Below, piece after piece: positions 34,579 to 43,337 of a stretch of DNA of 56,796 nucleotides. Below the pieces are notes generated by a model, which was given only the letters and a program-made list of their open reading frames with translations, had not been told where the DNA came from and searched no databases. This DNA is from Neoroseomonas eburnea (GTDB lineage Bacteria > Pseudomonadota > Alphaproteobacteria > Acetobacterales > Acetobacteraceae). Every line of letters starts with the position of its first letter. The first letter of the stretch is position 1. Made by a program: the position numbers and the translations under genes. The stretch spans positions 1-56,796 of the forward strand of contig NZ_JAAEDL010000031.1 in assembly GCF_018129005.1 (NCBI RefSeq), given 5' to 3'.

Positions 34579-35478
34579 TCATCGCGGCGCATCGGGCGGC
34601 ACGGCGAGCGCGTCGCAGCGCACCGCCGCCAGCACCTCGGCAGCCACGCTGCCCAGGACCGCGCGGCGCAGCAAGCCGGCGCCGGCGGTGCCGATGACCA
34701 GAAGGTCGGGGCGCGCCTGCTCCACCGCCTGTTTGACGACCGTTGCCGCCCGCCCCGCCACGACGCGCTGCTCGGGCCGGTAGGGCAGGTCGAGCGCCGC
34801 GACGAAACCCGCCAGCGCGGCGGCGGCCTCGCGTGCCGAATCGGCCTCGCGCGCCGCCACCGCGGCCGCCGGTGCGTCGGCCAGTGCCAGCGCCCCAAGG
34901 CCGGGCGGCTCGAAGGCGTGCAGCAGCGTCAGCCGCGCCTGGTCGAGCAACCCGAGCCGTGCTGCGGCGCGCAGCGCCCGCGCCGCATGCTCGGAAAGGT
35001 CGGTGGCGGCGATCGCTTGGCGGTAGGGACCCGCCGGCGCCCGATTGACCATCAGCACCGGGCGGCAGCCATGGCGCATGACCCGCTCGACGGTGGTGCC
35101 GGCGAAGATGTCGCGCAGCGGCCGGCGCCTGTGCTCGCCGAGCACGATGAGCTCGGCCTCCCACGTCTCGGCGACGCCCAGGATCGCCTAGAAGGGATCG
35201 CCTTCCTCGATCAGCGGGAGAATGGGATGCGCCGACGCCTGTCGGAGCGCCGCCACCTGCTCGAGGAGGATCGGCGATGCCTCGCGACGCTCGGCCTCGA
35301 CGACGTGGCGCGGCTGGTCATCGTCCACCGCGTGCAGCACGAGCAACTCGGCGCCCGCCGCAGCGGCGACGAGCGCGGCGCGGCGCAGCGCGCGGTCCGC
35401 GCGCGATGAGAGATCGGTGCCGGCGACGATCCGCCGGATCGCCGGCCCGCGCCGGACGAGGCCCTCTGCATCCGACAT
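34579..35478 (-). pseudogene. Tandem universal stress protein split by an amber codon
   Basis: The locus encodes a two-domain Usp of about 298 residues, but TAG at 35188-35190 interrupts it. Domain 1 (from ATG 35478, MSDAEGLVRR; IVAGTDLSSRADRALRRAA) ends at LPLIEEGDPF-stop; the same frame goes on AILGVAETWEAELIVLGEHRR, TTVERVMRHGCRPVLMVN and into a full domain 2 (AIAATDLSEHAARALRAAA, VIGTAGAGLLRRAVLGSVAAE). A Glu or Gln codon changed to TAG is the simple reading. Domain 2 might be translated from ATG 35145, but no good ribosome site is seen. GGGAGG precedes ATG 35478. Confidence 0.8.
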
Positions 35479-35640
35479 CCGCCTAGCCCTCCCGTTGCCG
35501 CGACGCTGTTCTGCCAGGCGCCGGTGCGGCCGCCGCATTGCCGGCTGCTGCGCCCGCGCGGCGGCGGCGGCGTGCCGTCCGCCGGGCATGCCGGCGACAC
35601 CTTCGCGCAATGCCGCCTGCTCCGCCATCGGCGTCCCCGG

Positions 35641-36270
35641 TCACCACCAGCCGAGCGCCACGACCGCGAGATGCAGCGCATAGAGCGCTCCCGCACTGAT
35701 GGCGACCACCCATGCCAGCGCCAGCAGGCCAAGGCAGAGGCCGACGAGCACCGCCGCGCCGTCGCGCGCCAGCAGGCCGAGACCGAGCAGGATCAGCGCG
35801 ATGCCCGGGGGCGGATTGCCGAACGGCACCGGCAGGATGAGAGAGAAGCCGAGCAGGACGATACTCAGCCCAAGCAGCGGCCGCGCGGCCGCGCCGGTGA
35901 GCCAGCGCAGCCGTCCCGGCCGCAGCCATCGTTCGATCTGCTCCACCCGCGGCAGCGCGCGCCGGAACACGGCGGCGAGGACGGCGCGGGGCAGGCCGAT
36001 GCGCAGCAGCGCGCCCGGCAGCCTGAGCCGCCTCGCACCCAGGCCGAACTCCACGCCGATCATCATCAGGAGCAGGCCCGTCACCGGGCCGGTGGGCAGG
36101 AACGGCACCGGCAGCACCGAGGGCAGCGCCAGCAGCACCACCGCCAGCGGCACGCCCGCCGGGCCCAGGCCGTGGAGCACCATGCCGATGGTCGTCGCCT
36201 GCCCGGTCCCGATCCGGTCCGCGACACGCCGCAGCGCCGTTGACGCGGGGCGATCGGGTGTCGCGCTCAT
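35641..36270 (-). CDS. Exopolysaccharide synthesis protein, ExoD family
   Basis: A 209-residue membrane protein with the ExoD pattern: GQATTIGMVLHGLG near the N-terminus, ALPSVLPVPFLPTGPVTGLLL, then PLLGLSIVLLGFSLILPVPFGN and paired C-terminal helices. ExoD of rhizobia affects exopolysaccharide and alkaline tolerance; the mechanism is not known. Start ATG 36270 (MSATPDR) preferred; GTG 36276 is two codons upstream. Divergent from the DUF2459 gene by 92 bases. Confidence 0.82.
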   Translation of the reverse strand: MSATPDRPASTALRRVADRIGTGQATTIGMVLHGLGPAGVPLAVVLLALPSVLPVPFLPTGPVTGLLLMMIGVEFGLGARRLRLPGALLRIGLPRAVLAAVFRRALPRVEQIERWLRPGRLRWLTGAAARPLLGLSIVLLGFSLILPVPFGNPPPGIALILLGLGLLARDGAAVLVGLCLGLLALAWVVAISAGALYALHLAVVALGWW

Positions 36271-36362
36271 CGGCACAACGAGCGGCGAGCCGCGCCGGGC
36301 CCGCGCGGTGCGTGGCGGCGGGACGTTGGCGAACGCCGTGCGGCTCCCGATCTGGGGAGGGC

Positions 36363-37022
36363 ATGCCGCTGCGACGCGCCCTTCCCGCCCTGCTCGTCGG
36401 CGCCTGTGCCGCGCGGCTCACGCCGTCGGCGGGGCCGCCGCTGCAGCCAGGCCCTGCGCTGATCGTCATCGCCGAATCCTGGCACACGGAGATCTGCCTG
36501 CCGGCTCACGCGCTGGCCTCCACGGCGCTCGCGCCGGTCCGGGCCGGCGCCCCGTCGGCGGCGGCCTTCAGCTTCGGCTTCGCGCTGGAGAGCTGGATGC
36601 GCGCCGACCGGCCCGGCCTGACCGAGGCGTTCGAGGCGCTGACCGGCGGCGTCGCGGTGGTCTCGATCCGGGCGCTTCATGACGCCGTGCCGCCCGGGGC
36701 GGAGGAGGCGATCGCGCTCCGGCTCCCGGCGGGCGGCATCGGCGCCATTGCCGCCTTCGTCGCCGGCCAGATGCGCGTGCCGGTGCCGCCTTCCCTGCCG
36801 CCCGGCGCCGGGTTGCGGCTGGTGCCCTCGGTCATCGCCTACTCACTGCACTTCACGTGCAATACATGGGTGACGCGCGCCCTGGCGGAAGCCGGGCTGC
36901 CGGTCCCGTTCGCAGGGATCGTCCTGCGCGGCCAAGCCATGGCCGCGGTACGGGCGGAGGCCGTGCGCCAGGCCGGCGCGCCGGGACGGGCGGAGCCGGG
37001 CGCGCCGGAGCGGCAGCCCTGA
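36363..37022 (+). CDS. DUF2459 domain protein
   Basis: A 219-residue protein with a hydrophobic N-terminus (probable signal or lipoprotein-like segment, ALPALLVGACAARL) and DUF2459 features: VIAESWHTEICLP, FSFGFALESWM and near the end YSLHFTCNTWVTRALAEAGLPV. The family has a His/Cys arrangement suggestive of a cysteine hydrolase, but no activity is established. GGGAGG lies just before ATG 36363. Its last 184 bases lie antisense to the read-through end of the alcohol dehydrogenase gene. Confidence 0.75.
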   Translation: MPLRRALPALLVGACAARLTPSAGPPLQPGPALIVIAESWHTEICLPAHALASTALAPVRAGAPSAAAFSFGFALESWMRADRPGLTEAFEALTGGVAVVSIRALHDAVPPGAEEAIALRLPAGGIGAIAAFVAGQMRVPVPPSLPPGAGLRLVPSVIAYSLHFTCNTWVTRALAEAGLPVPFAGIVLRGQAMAAVRAEAVRQAGAPGRAEPGAPERQP

Positions 37023-38131
37023 CAAGGCCCGACGGGCCCCGTGCCGCATTCAGGCGTGATCGCCACCTTCATCACGCCGTCCCGCTGGTGGCTGAACAGG
37101 TCATAGGCCTCGACGATCCGATCGAGCGGGAAGCGGTGCGTGACCAGCGGCTTGAGGTCGAGCCGCCCGTTCGCGATCACATCCATCAGCCGCCGCATCC
37201 GTTCCTTGCCGCCGGGGCAAAGCGTGGTGACGATGGTGTGGTCGCCGAGCCCGGCGGCGAAGGCATCGCGCGGGATCGTCAGGTCGGTCGAATAGACGCC
37301 GAGCGAGGACAGCGTGCCGCCCGGCCGCAGCACGCGCAACGCGCCCTCGAAGGTGGATTGCGCGCCGAGCGCCTCGATCGCCACGTCTACGCCGCGGCCG
37401 TCCGTCAGGCGCATGATCTCCTGGACCGGGTCGGTCTTCGAGAAATCCACCACATGGTCGGCGCCGAGGCGGCGCGCGATGGCGAGCCGCTCCGGCACGC
37501 GGTCCACGGCGATGATGGTGGTGGCCCCCATCAGCTTCGCGCCGGCGGTGGCGCACAGCCCGATCGGCGCCTGGGCGAAGACCGCGACCGCGTCGCCGAT
37601 CTGCACCTTGCCGCTCTCGGCCCCCGAGAAGCCGGTGGACATGATGTCGGGGCACATCAGCACCTGCTCGTCGGTCAGCTCGTCGGGCACCGGGGCGAGG
37701 TTCGCCATGGCGTCCGGCACCAGCACGTATTCGGCCTGGCAGCCGTCAATGGTGTTGCCGAAGCGCCAGCCGCCCATCGGCCGCCAGCCGTGCTTCGTGC
37801 CGGCGCCGTCCTGGCTGCACCTGCCGCACAGGCAGGCATTGGACCAGCCGGAGGGGGTGATGGCGCCGGCGATGGCGCGCTGGCCCTCGCGATAGCCCCT
37901 CACGCCGGAACCCAGGCGCTCGATCACGCCGACCGGCTCGTGGCCGATCGTCAGGCCCTCGGCGACCGGATACTCCCCTTTCATGATGTGCACGTCGGTG
38001 CCGCAGATCGTGGTGGTGGTGATGCGCAGCAGCGCGTCGAGCGGCCCGATCTCGGGGACGGGCTTCTCACGCAGTTCGATCCGGCCGGGTTCGACGAAGA
38101 CTGCGGCCTTCATGGTCTTGGGCATCGGCAT
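36839..38131 (-). CDS. Zinc-dependent alcohol dehydrogenase with read-through tail
   Basis: A medium-chain NADP-type alcohol dehydrogenase, close to secondary-alcohol (isopropanol) dehydrogenases. Visible: CGTDVH (catalytic zinc Cys), GHEPVGVIERLG with the zinc His, DGCQAEYVLVPD and a Rossmann fold (GATTIIAVDRVPERLAIA). The enzyme should end near VMKVAITP (residue 360). Instead the frame continues 70 more residues of Pro/Arg-rich sequence antisense to the DUF2459 gene; a TGA lies one base out of frame at 37050-37052, so a single-base deletion near the end is likely. The enzyme core is intact. It follows the CBS-BON gene by 30 bases. Confidence 0.87.
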   Translation of the reverse strand: MPMPKTMKAAVFVEPGRIELREKPVPEIGPLDALLRITTTTICGTDVHIMKGEYPVAEGLTIGHEPVGVIERLGSGVRGYREGQRAIAGAITPSGWSNACLCGRCSQDGAGTKHGWRPMGGWRFGNTIDGCQAEYVLVPDAMANLAPVPDELTDEQVLMCPDIMSTGFSGAESGKVQIGDAVAVFAQAPIGLCATAGAKLMGATTIIAVDRVPERLAIARRLGADHVVDFSKTDPVQEIMRLTDGRGVDVAIEALGAQSTFEGALRVLRPGGTLSSLGVYSTDLTIPRDAFAAGLGDHTIVTTLCPGGKERMRRLMDVIANGRLDLKPLVTHRFPLDRIVEAYDLFSHQRDGVMKVAITPECGTGPVGPCQGCRSGAPGSARPGAPAWRTASARTAAMAWPRRTIPANGTGSPASARARVTHVLHVKCSE

Positions 38132-38161
38132 TGTCCTTCGGGAGGTGGCCGCCGCTGGCGC

Positions 38162-38854
38162 TCAGCGCGCCCCGAGCAGGAACGGCGGCGGCGCGGTGAA
38201 ATCGGTTTCCACGCGCTTGACGCCGGGCAATCCCTCGGCCAGCACCCGCAGAGCACGGCGGATATCTTCCGAGCCGCAGAAGCCGTGCAGGCGTACGACG
38301 CCGTCCGCGACATCGACGAACATCAGCTGCCGGTCGAACCAGGGCTGCTGGCGCAGCGCGGCGGACAGGGCGCGCCGGATCTCGGCGTCCGACCGGGCGA
38401 CGGCCGTTCCATCCTCCCCGAAGATGAGGGCGCGCAGCAGGTCGGCGCGCGAGACGACGCCCACCAGGACGCCGTCGCGCAGCACCGGCACGCGGCGGAT
38501 CCCGCGCGATTCCATCACGTGCGCGATCTGTTCCGCCGTCGCGTCCTCCGTGACGCTGGCGACGTCCATGGTCATGACGTCCTTCACCGTACGGCCACGG
38601 ACCCGGGCGAAGCGCGCGGCGTCCTCTTCCGAGGCGCGGAACAGGCTGGCGAACCACCCGGATTTCGGCGCCGCCGCATCGGCGAGGCGGCGGATCAGGT
38701 CGCCCTCGGTGATCACGCCGACCAGCAATCCGTCCTCCCGCACCACCGGCGCGCCCGAAACGCCGCGCTCGGCCATCGCGCGCGCGGCGGGCTCCAGGCC
38801 CATGTCCGGCAGGAACGTCAGCAACCCGGTCGACATCAGATCACGCGCGAGCAT
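38162..38854 (-). CDS. CBS-pair and BON domain protein
   Basis: A 230-residue protein: two CBS motifs (ARDLMSTGLLTFLPD, GLLVGVITEGDLIRRL; then VKDVMTMDVASVTED, GVLVGVVSRADLLRAL) followed by a BON domain from about 150 (AEIRRALSAALRQQPW, VVRLHGFCGSEDIRRALRVL). CBS pairs sense adenosine nucleotides and BON domains contact membranes; such proteins are common in stress and hypoxia clusters with Usp and alcohol dehydrogenase genes. Start ATG 38854. Confidence 0.87.
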   Translation of the reverse strand: MLARDLMSTGLLTFLPDMGLEPAARAMAERGVSGAPVVREDGLLVGVITEGDLIRRLADAAAPKSGWFASLFRASEEDAARFARVRGRTVKDVMTMDVASVTEDATAEQIAHVMESRGIRRVPVLRDGVLVGVVSRADLLRALIFGEDGTAVARSDAEIRRALSAALRQQPWFDRQLMFVDVADGVVRLHGFCGSEDIRRALRVLAEGLPGVKRVETDFTAPPPFLLGAR

Positions 38855-38901
38855 TTCGATTCTCCATTCTGCGACCCCCGCCTTCTGGCGGTCGGCATGC
38901 G

Positions 38902-39201
38902 TCAGTGGTTGCGCCGGGCGTCCTGGGGCCCGGACGCGTCGGCCGGCAGTTCCGGCGCCGCCTCGCCCTGGGACCCAGGCATCACGGCCGTTCCGTCGGG
39001 GGCATCGACCGGGAATGCGGCCACGCGTCGGGTTTCATGCGTGGCGAGAAAAGCCTCGAGGTCGCGAGGGATGATCCGCCACTCGCGTCCCAGAGCGATA
39101 GCCCTCAGTTCCCGCAGCTTGATCCAGTGACGGACGGTGGCCTCCGACACCTGGACCAACTCGGCGACCTCCCTCACGGTCAGGAACCGCCGCGTCAGCA
39201 T
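38902..39201 (-). CDS. Excisionase-type helix-turn-helix protein
   Basis: A 99-residue protein with a MerR/excisionase-like domain: MLTRRFLTVREVAELVQVSE, TVRHWIKLRELRAIALGREW and RIIPRDLEAFLATHE. The C-terminal 40 residues are disordered. Start ATG 39201 is supported by GGAGGGG upstream. It may be a transcription factor for the CBS-BON and alcohol dehydrogenase genes that follow on the same strand. An FNR-like palindrome lies 66 bases upstream of its start. Confidence 0.75.
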   Translation of the reverse strand: MLTRRFLTVREVAELVQVSEATVRHWIKLRELRAIALGREWRIIPRDLEAFLATHETRRVAAFPVDAPDGTAVMPGSQGEAAPELPADASGPQDARRNH

Positions 39202-39266
39202 CACGCCCCTCCCGTGTCGACACTTGTCAGGCCCGGCAGAGTTGCCACGAGCGCCGCCGGCCGGCA

Positions 39267-39280
39267 TTGACCTGCATCAA
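39267..39280. promoter_or_regulatory. FNR/Crp-like binding site 1
   Basis: TTGACCTGCATCAA is close to the FNR/Dnr consensus TTGAT-N4-ATCAA, with one mismatch. It is part of a longer module (about 39258-39315) also found around 42197: GGCCGGCATTGA before it and GAGCGCATCCGAGCGCC starting 32 bases after the TTGA. It lies upstream of the leftward HTH gene; on the plus strand the shared module points into the 3' end of the acyl-AMP ligase gene. Confidence 0.6.
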
Positions 39281-39319
39281 CCCTACCTGGGCTGGATCGA
39301 GCGCATCCGAGCGCCCGCG

Positions 39320-41998
39320 TCATCCGGCATCCTGCGCGCGGATCGCCGCCGCGATCCGCGTCCGGAGCGCATTCACGATCCGCCGCGCCTCGGCCTCGCC
39401 CACGCCTTCCGCGGCCAACTCGGTGGGCGTGCAAGGGGCGAGGAACTCCACCGAGAGGCGGCGGAACCGCGGCAGCCGGCGTGATCGCGGCCACGCCTCG
39501 ACGGTCCCGCGCAGCACCACCGGCACCACCGGGATGTGGTTGCGGTGCGCGAGGAGCACGCCGATGCCGGCCTTGAACGGCTGCAATTGCCCGTCGGCGG
39601 ACCGGATGCCCTCGGGGAACCAAGCGAGCCCATGGCCGCGCTGCAGCGCCGCACTACCGAAGGCGATGCTAGCCGCGGTCGCGCGCCCGTCGTCCACCGG
39701 AAGGATGCCGGCGATGCGGGCGAAGGCGCGGCGTAGCGGTCCGGCGACGATGAGCCGACTCCAGCCCGCCCAGTACATCCGCTCGAGCCGCGCCGCGTCC
39801 AGCGCGGCGGCGATCGCGAAGGGGTCAAGATAGCTCGCATGGTTGGGCACGAGCACGAAGGGGCCGTTGGCGGGAAGCGCCTCGACGCCGCGCACGCTAA
39901 GCCCGAACAGCCGGCGGAACACCAAGCGGTTCGCCGCCGCGAGCACGCGGCCGGCGATCCGCTGGCCGGTGCCGCGCGGTTCCAGCCAGCGGAGCCCGTC
40001 CTCGCCCAGCACGCGCTCCGGCTCCTCGAGCGGCAGCCGCGCATCGGCCCCGGCATCGCCGCCCTCGGCCACCCGCACCAGCAGGTCGCGTACGGTGCGG
40101 ATCTCGCCGATCGTCGCGTCGGACAACGTGACGCCAGCCTGGTCGGCGATGTCGAGGGACAGGTCGAGCCAGCCAATCGAGTCGATCCCGAGATCGAGCT
40201 GGAGGTCGCTGTCGGGCCCGATGCGGCGATCGGCGAACCTCTCGCCGAGCATCCGGAGCACCGTCTGCGCCGTGTCGTGTTCGAGCAGCGCCCGGTCGTC
40301 GGCCGAAAGAGTCTCGATCGGCACGAGGCCGCTCGCGCGGCCGCGTTCCTCGCGCCCCGCCTCCCCGGCGCGCGCATAGGCCTGCACGATGAGCTGGCGG
40401 CGCGGCTTGCCCAGCCGGGTGCGCGGGATGGGCTCGGCGGTCAGGCGGTACTCGGCGATGCGCTGGTAGGATGGCAGGGCGCGCGCGACCTCGCGCACGA
40501 CCTCGCGGATCGCCGCCTCGCCCCCGTCCTCGGCCCGCGCGGCGCGCGCCGGCACGATCAGCCCGGCGAGGCGGCCGTCGTGCTGGAGGACCGCGATCTC
40601 CTCGATCGCCGGATGCGCCTGGTAGGCCTCCTCGATCTCCTCGGGCTGCAGGTTCTTGCCGCCTTCGGTGACGATCACCGTCGAGCGCCGACCGGTGAGG
40701 CGGAGCCAGCCCGTCTCGTCGATCCGGCCGAGATCGCCGGTGCGGAACCAGCCATCCGCGGTGAAGGCCTCTGCCGTCTTCTGCGGCAGCGCATGATAGC
40801 CTGCAAACACGCCCGGACCGCGGGCCAGGACCTCGCCCTCGGCGTTGCCCTCCGCCGCGCCCTCGATCCGCAGCTCGGTCTCCGGGGCCACGCCGCCGAC
40901 GGTCTCGAAGCGCATCGCGCCCGGCGGGTGGATGGTGAGCATAGGCGAGGTCTCGGTGAGTCCGTAGCCGCTCGCCACCTTCCAGCCGAGCGCCTCCATG
41001 GTCCAGGCGGTCTCGGACCTGAGCGCGGCGCCGCCGGAGACGACGACGCGCAGCGATGGGCCGAGCCGGCGGTGCAGCGACGCGAACAGCGTCCGGCCGA
41101 TCCGCCAGCCGAAGCGGCGGCGGACAAGGCGCGACAGTCCGAGCGCGCCGCGGAACAGCGCCTGAACGACAGGCCCGCGCTGTCGCATCCGCTCGACCAC
41201 GGCGTTGGTCAGGGCATCGAACAGCCGCGGCACCCCGATCATCACCGTCGGCCTGCCCGCCTGCAGCGCGGCCACCACCTGCGGGCCGGTGAAGCCCGCC
41301 GGGAGCACCACGGCGATGCCGCCGGCGAGCGGCGTGAGCACGCCCAGAACCAGCGGATAGACATGGTGCATCGGCAGCGGCAGCAGGACGCGGTCATCGG
41401 GCGACACGATGCCCGTGCCGGCGAGCACGCGGAGCTGGTAGATCAGGTTCCCGTGCGTCAGCGGCACGCCCTTGGGCGGCCCGGTTGTTCCCGACGTGTA
41501 GAACAGCACCGCGCGATCCTCGGGACCGACGCGCGCGAAGGTGGCGTCCCGGCTTTCCTCTGCCGTTTCGTCCTGGGCCAGCGGCAGCGCGCGCACGCCC
41601 TGCTGGTCGAGCGGCCGGCGCAGCCTCAGTGCCGAGGATGGCGCGATCAGCGCGACGCGCGCTCCGCTGTCGCGCAGCACGTGGCGGAAACTGTCGGCGC
41701 CGAGCGTCGCGTCCACCGGGACTACGCATGCACCGCAATGCAGGATGGCGAGGCAGGTCAGGATCCAGTCAGCGCCGCCCGGCCCGCAGAGGATGACGGG
41801 ATCTCCCGGGCCGACACCCGCATGCGCGAGACGGCGCGCCTGGCGCGCCACCTCGGCGGCGAGATCGCTGTAGCTGATCACCCGCGTCCGATTCACCTCG
41901 AAGGAGACGATCGCGTCGCGTGACCCGGCCTGCGCGAGGTCATGCACCGCGGTCTGGAGTGTCGGGGGCAACGCGCGCGGTTTGTCGTCGGTTGTCAT
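39320..41998 (-). CDS. Acyl-AMP ligase, ACP and acyltransferase fusion
   Basis: An 892-residue three-domain enzyme. An ANL adenylation domain has YTSGTTGPPKG (167-177), YGLTETSPM, GWFRTGDLGRID and KNLQPEEIEE. An acyl-carrier domain follows, with the phosphopantetheine Ser607 in LGIDSIGWLDL. A PlsC-type acyltransferase completes it, with H720-x4-D725 (NHASYLD) and FPEGIR (794-799). It could activate a fatty acid, load it on its own carrier and transfer it to a glycerolipid or similar acceptor, probably at the membrane. All catalytic motifs are present. Start ATG 41998; GAGGAG is slightly far. It resembles Aas-type fusions in logic. Confidence 0.87.
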   Translation of the reverse strand: MTTDDKPRALPPTLQTAVHDLAQAGSRDAIVSFEVNRTRVISYSDLAAEVARQARRLAHAGVGPGDPVILCGPGGADWILTCLAILHCGACVVPVDATLGADSFRHVLRDSGARVALIAPSSALRLRRPLDQQGVRALPLAQDETAEESRDATFARVGPEDRAVLFYTSGTTGPPKGVPLTHGNLIYQLRVLAGTGIVSPDDRVLLPLPMHHVYPLVLGVLTPLAGGIAVVLPAGFTGPQVVAALQAGRPTVMIGVPRLFDALTNAVVERMRQRGPVVQALFRGALGLSRLVRRRFGWRIGRTLFASLHRRLGPSLRVVVSGGAALRSETAWTMEALGWKVASGYGLTETSPMLTIHPPGAMRFETVGGVAPETELRIEGAAEGNAEGEVLARGPGVFAGYHALPQKTAEAFTADGWFRTGDLGRIDETGWLRLTGRRSTVIVTEGGKNLQPEEIEEAYQAHPAIEEIAVLQHDGRLAGLIVPARAARAEDGGEAAIREVVREVARALPSYQRIAEYRLTAEPIPRTRLGKPRRQLIVQAYARAGEAGREERGRASGLVPIETLSADDRALLEHDTAQTVLRMLGERFADRRIGPDSDLQLDLGIDSIGWLDLSLDIADQAGVTLSDATIGEIRTVRDLLVRVAEGGDAGADARLPLEEPERVLGEDGLRWLEPRGTGQRIAGRVLAAANRLVFRRLFGLSVRGVEALPANGPFVLVPNHASYLDPFAIAAALDAARLERMYWAGWSRLIVAGPLRRAFARIAGILPVDDGRATAASIAFGSAALQRGHGLAWFPEGIRSADGQLQPFKAGIGVLLAHRNHIPVVPVVLRGTVEAWPRSRRLPRFRRLSVEFLAPCTPTELAAEGVGEAEARRIVNALRTRIAAAIRAQDAG

Positions 41999-42422
41999 GC
42001 CGTCCCAATACTCCTCGCGGTGTCGCCGCGCAGCGCCACCGCACATTGCCGCGTGCGAAAACGCACGCGGTCGCCGACAAGGGCATCGGCTCCGCAGCCT
42101 CCCTCAAGATCAGGAGACGCCGCGTGAGCACCGCGCTCCTCACGTCTGAACGCTCGTCAGACTGCGACGTGTATCCGCAGGCGCGACTGGCCGGCATTGA
42201 TGTACATCATTGCTCAATCAGCGCCGTTGAGTGCATCTGAGCGCCGCGGGCCGAGCCGGCGCAGCGGGCCCGGGCCGATGGCGTGACCAGGCGCGGAAGG
42301 ACAAACGGAGAGCGAACGGAACAGCGCTCCGCGGTTCGGCAGCGCGCCATGCTCTTGAAAACCGACCTCGTGCGCGCCTCATGCTCGCGGGGTCCGAATT
42401 GAACGTGAAGGAGGCTGGGATC
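41999..42422. other. Divergent intergenic region with FNR-like site
   Basis: About 420 bases between the leftward acyl-AMP ligase fusion and the rightward Usp gene. It contains the FNR-like site at 42197-42210 and a weaker half-site TTGAGTGCATCTGA at 42227-42240. No gene is supported. Confidence 0.5.
42197..42210. promoter_or_regulatory. FNR/Crp-like binding site 2
   Basis: TTGATGTACATCAT differs at one position from the FNR consensus TTGAT-N4-ATCAA. It is embedded in the same module as site 1: GGCCGGCATTGA in front and GAGTGCATCTGAGCGCC starting exactly 32 bases downstream of the TTGA. It can serve the rightward Usp gene at 42423 and possibly the leftward acyl-AMP ligase gene. Confidence 0.65.
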
Positions 42423-43247
42423 GTGGCTGTCACTACAATCGCGCTGCATGTGGAGCCGGACACGCTGGGCGCGGTGGATGCGTCCATCGCCCTGCCTCTG
42501 GCCCTGGCGGAGGCGCATTCGGCGCATGTTGCGGCACTGGTGTTCGCGGCGAGCGTCTATCGCCCCGAGCCGCCGGGCGGAGACGCCGAGATGCCGGAGA
42601 CCGAGCTGGCAGCGCACGAGGATGGCGTGCTGCTGCACGTCCGGGCGGCGCTCGAGACGCGGGGCCTGCGCTTCGAGGTGCGCGGCCGCAGCAGCTTCGC
42701 CTACGGCGTCGGGGAGGTCCTCGCCGATCAGATGCGGGTCAGCGACCTCGGTGTCATGTCCTTCGGGTCGGGCGCCGACATCGGCAAGCGCTTCGTCGCC
42801 AACGGCGGCATCTTCTCGTCCGGACGCCCCATGCTACTCGTGCCGCCCAGCCACGCCGCCGCGTCGCCGCCTTCACGCGTCATCGTGGCCTGGGATGCCT
42901 CGACCGCTGCGGTGCGCGCGGTGCATGGCGCGCTGCCGCTCATGAAGCGGGCGGATTCGGTAACTGTCGTGAGCGTCACCGACGACAAGGAATTCCGCCC
43001 GGGGCAGTCGGCGGTCGAACTGACCCACCTGCTGGCGCGGCACGGCGCGAAGGCCAACTTCCGGCCCGTGCAGCGCGGCAGCGGCGGCGTGACGCGCGCG
43101 ATCCTGGACGCCGCGCGGGAGGCCCAGGCGGACCTGCTGGTGATGGGCGCCGTCCGGCATGCACCGCTGCACAATCTGGTGTTCGGCAGCGCGACGATGG
43201 ACCTGCTCGACCAGGGGCCGACGCTGCCTACGCTGCTGGCCGCATAG
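42423..43247 (+). CDS. Universal stress protein, two-domain
   Basis: A 274-residue Usp-like protein. The N-terminal domain is diverged (TTIALHVEPDTLGAVDASIALP); the C-terminal domain is typical (RVIVAWDASTAAVRAVHGAL, LLVMGAVRHAPLHNLVFGSATMDLL). The GTG at 42423 is chosen, with AAGGAGG about 12 bases upstream; further in-frame starts upstream to 42231 would run through the promoter module. The FNR-like site 213 bases upstream suggests induction under low oxygen or nitrosative stress. The P-type ATPase gene follows after 90 bases. Confidence 0.8.
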   Translation: MAVTTIALHVEPDTLGAVDASIALPLALAEAHSAHVAALVFAASVYRPEPPGGDAEMPETELAAHEDGVLLHVRAALETRGLRFEVRGRSSFAYGVGEVLADQMRVSDLGVMSFGSGADIGKRFVANGGIFSSGRPMLLVPPSHAAASPPSRVIVAWDASTAAVRAVHGALPLMKRADSVTVVSVTDDKEFRPGQSAVELTHLLARHGAKANFRPVQRGSGGVTRAILDAAREAQADLLVMGAVRHAPLHNLVFGSATMDLLDQGPTLPTLLAA

Positions 43248-43337
43248 GCGGACCGGTCATCCGAGCGGTGGGCAGGTCGGGTCCAGCCGCGCACCACTGG
43301 ACGACACTTGGGACCATGACCATCGAGGAGAGGCGGC

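Noticed and set aside
32867..34783. A long plus-strand frame opposite the KefC-like gene and end of the SNF gene
   Set aside because: It is a shadow of both; sequence is His/Arg/Gln rich with no domain.
8377..35190. Pyrrolysine or programmed stop-codon decoding as the cause of the internal TAG codons
   Set aside because: No pyrrolysine genes or suppressor tRNA were seen in the window and the affected families do not contain such residues. Mutation is simpler; the pattern is reported only as worth counting.
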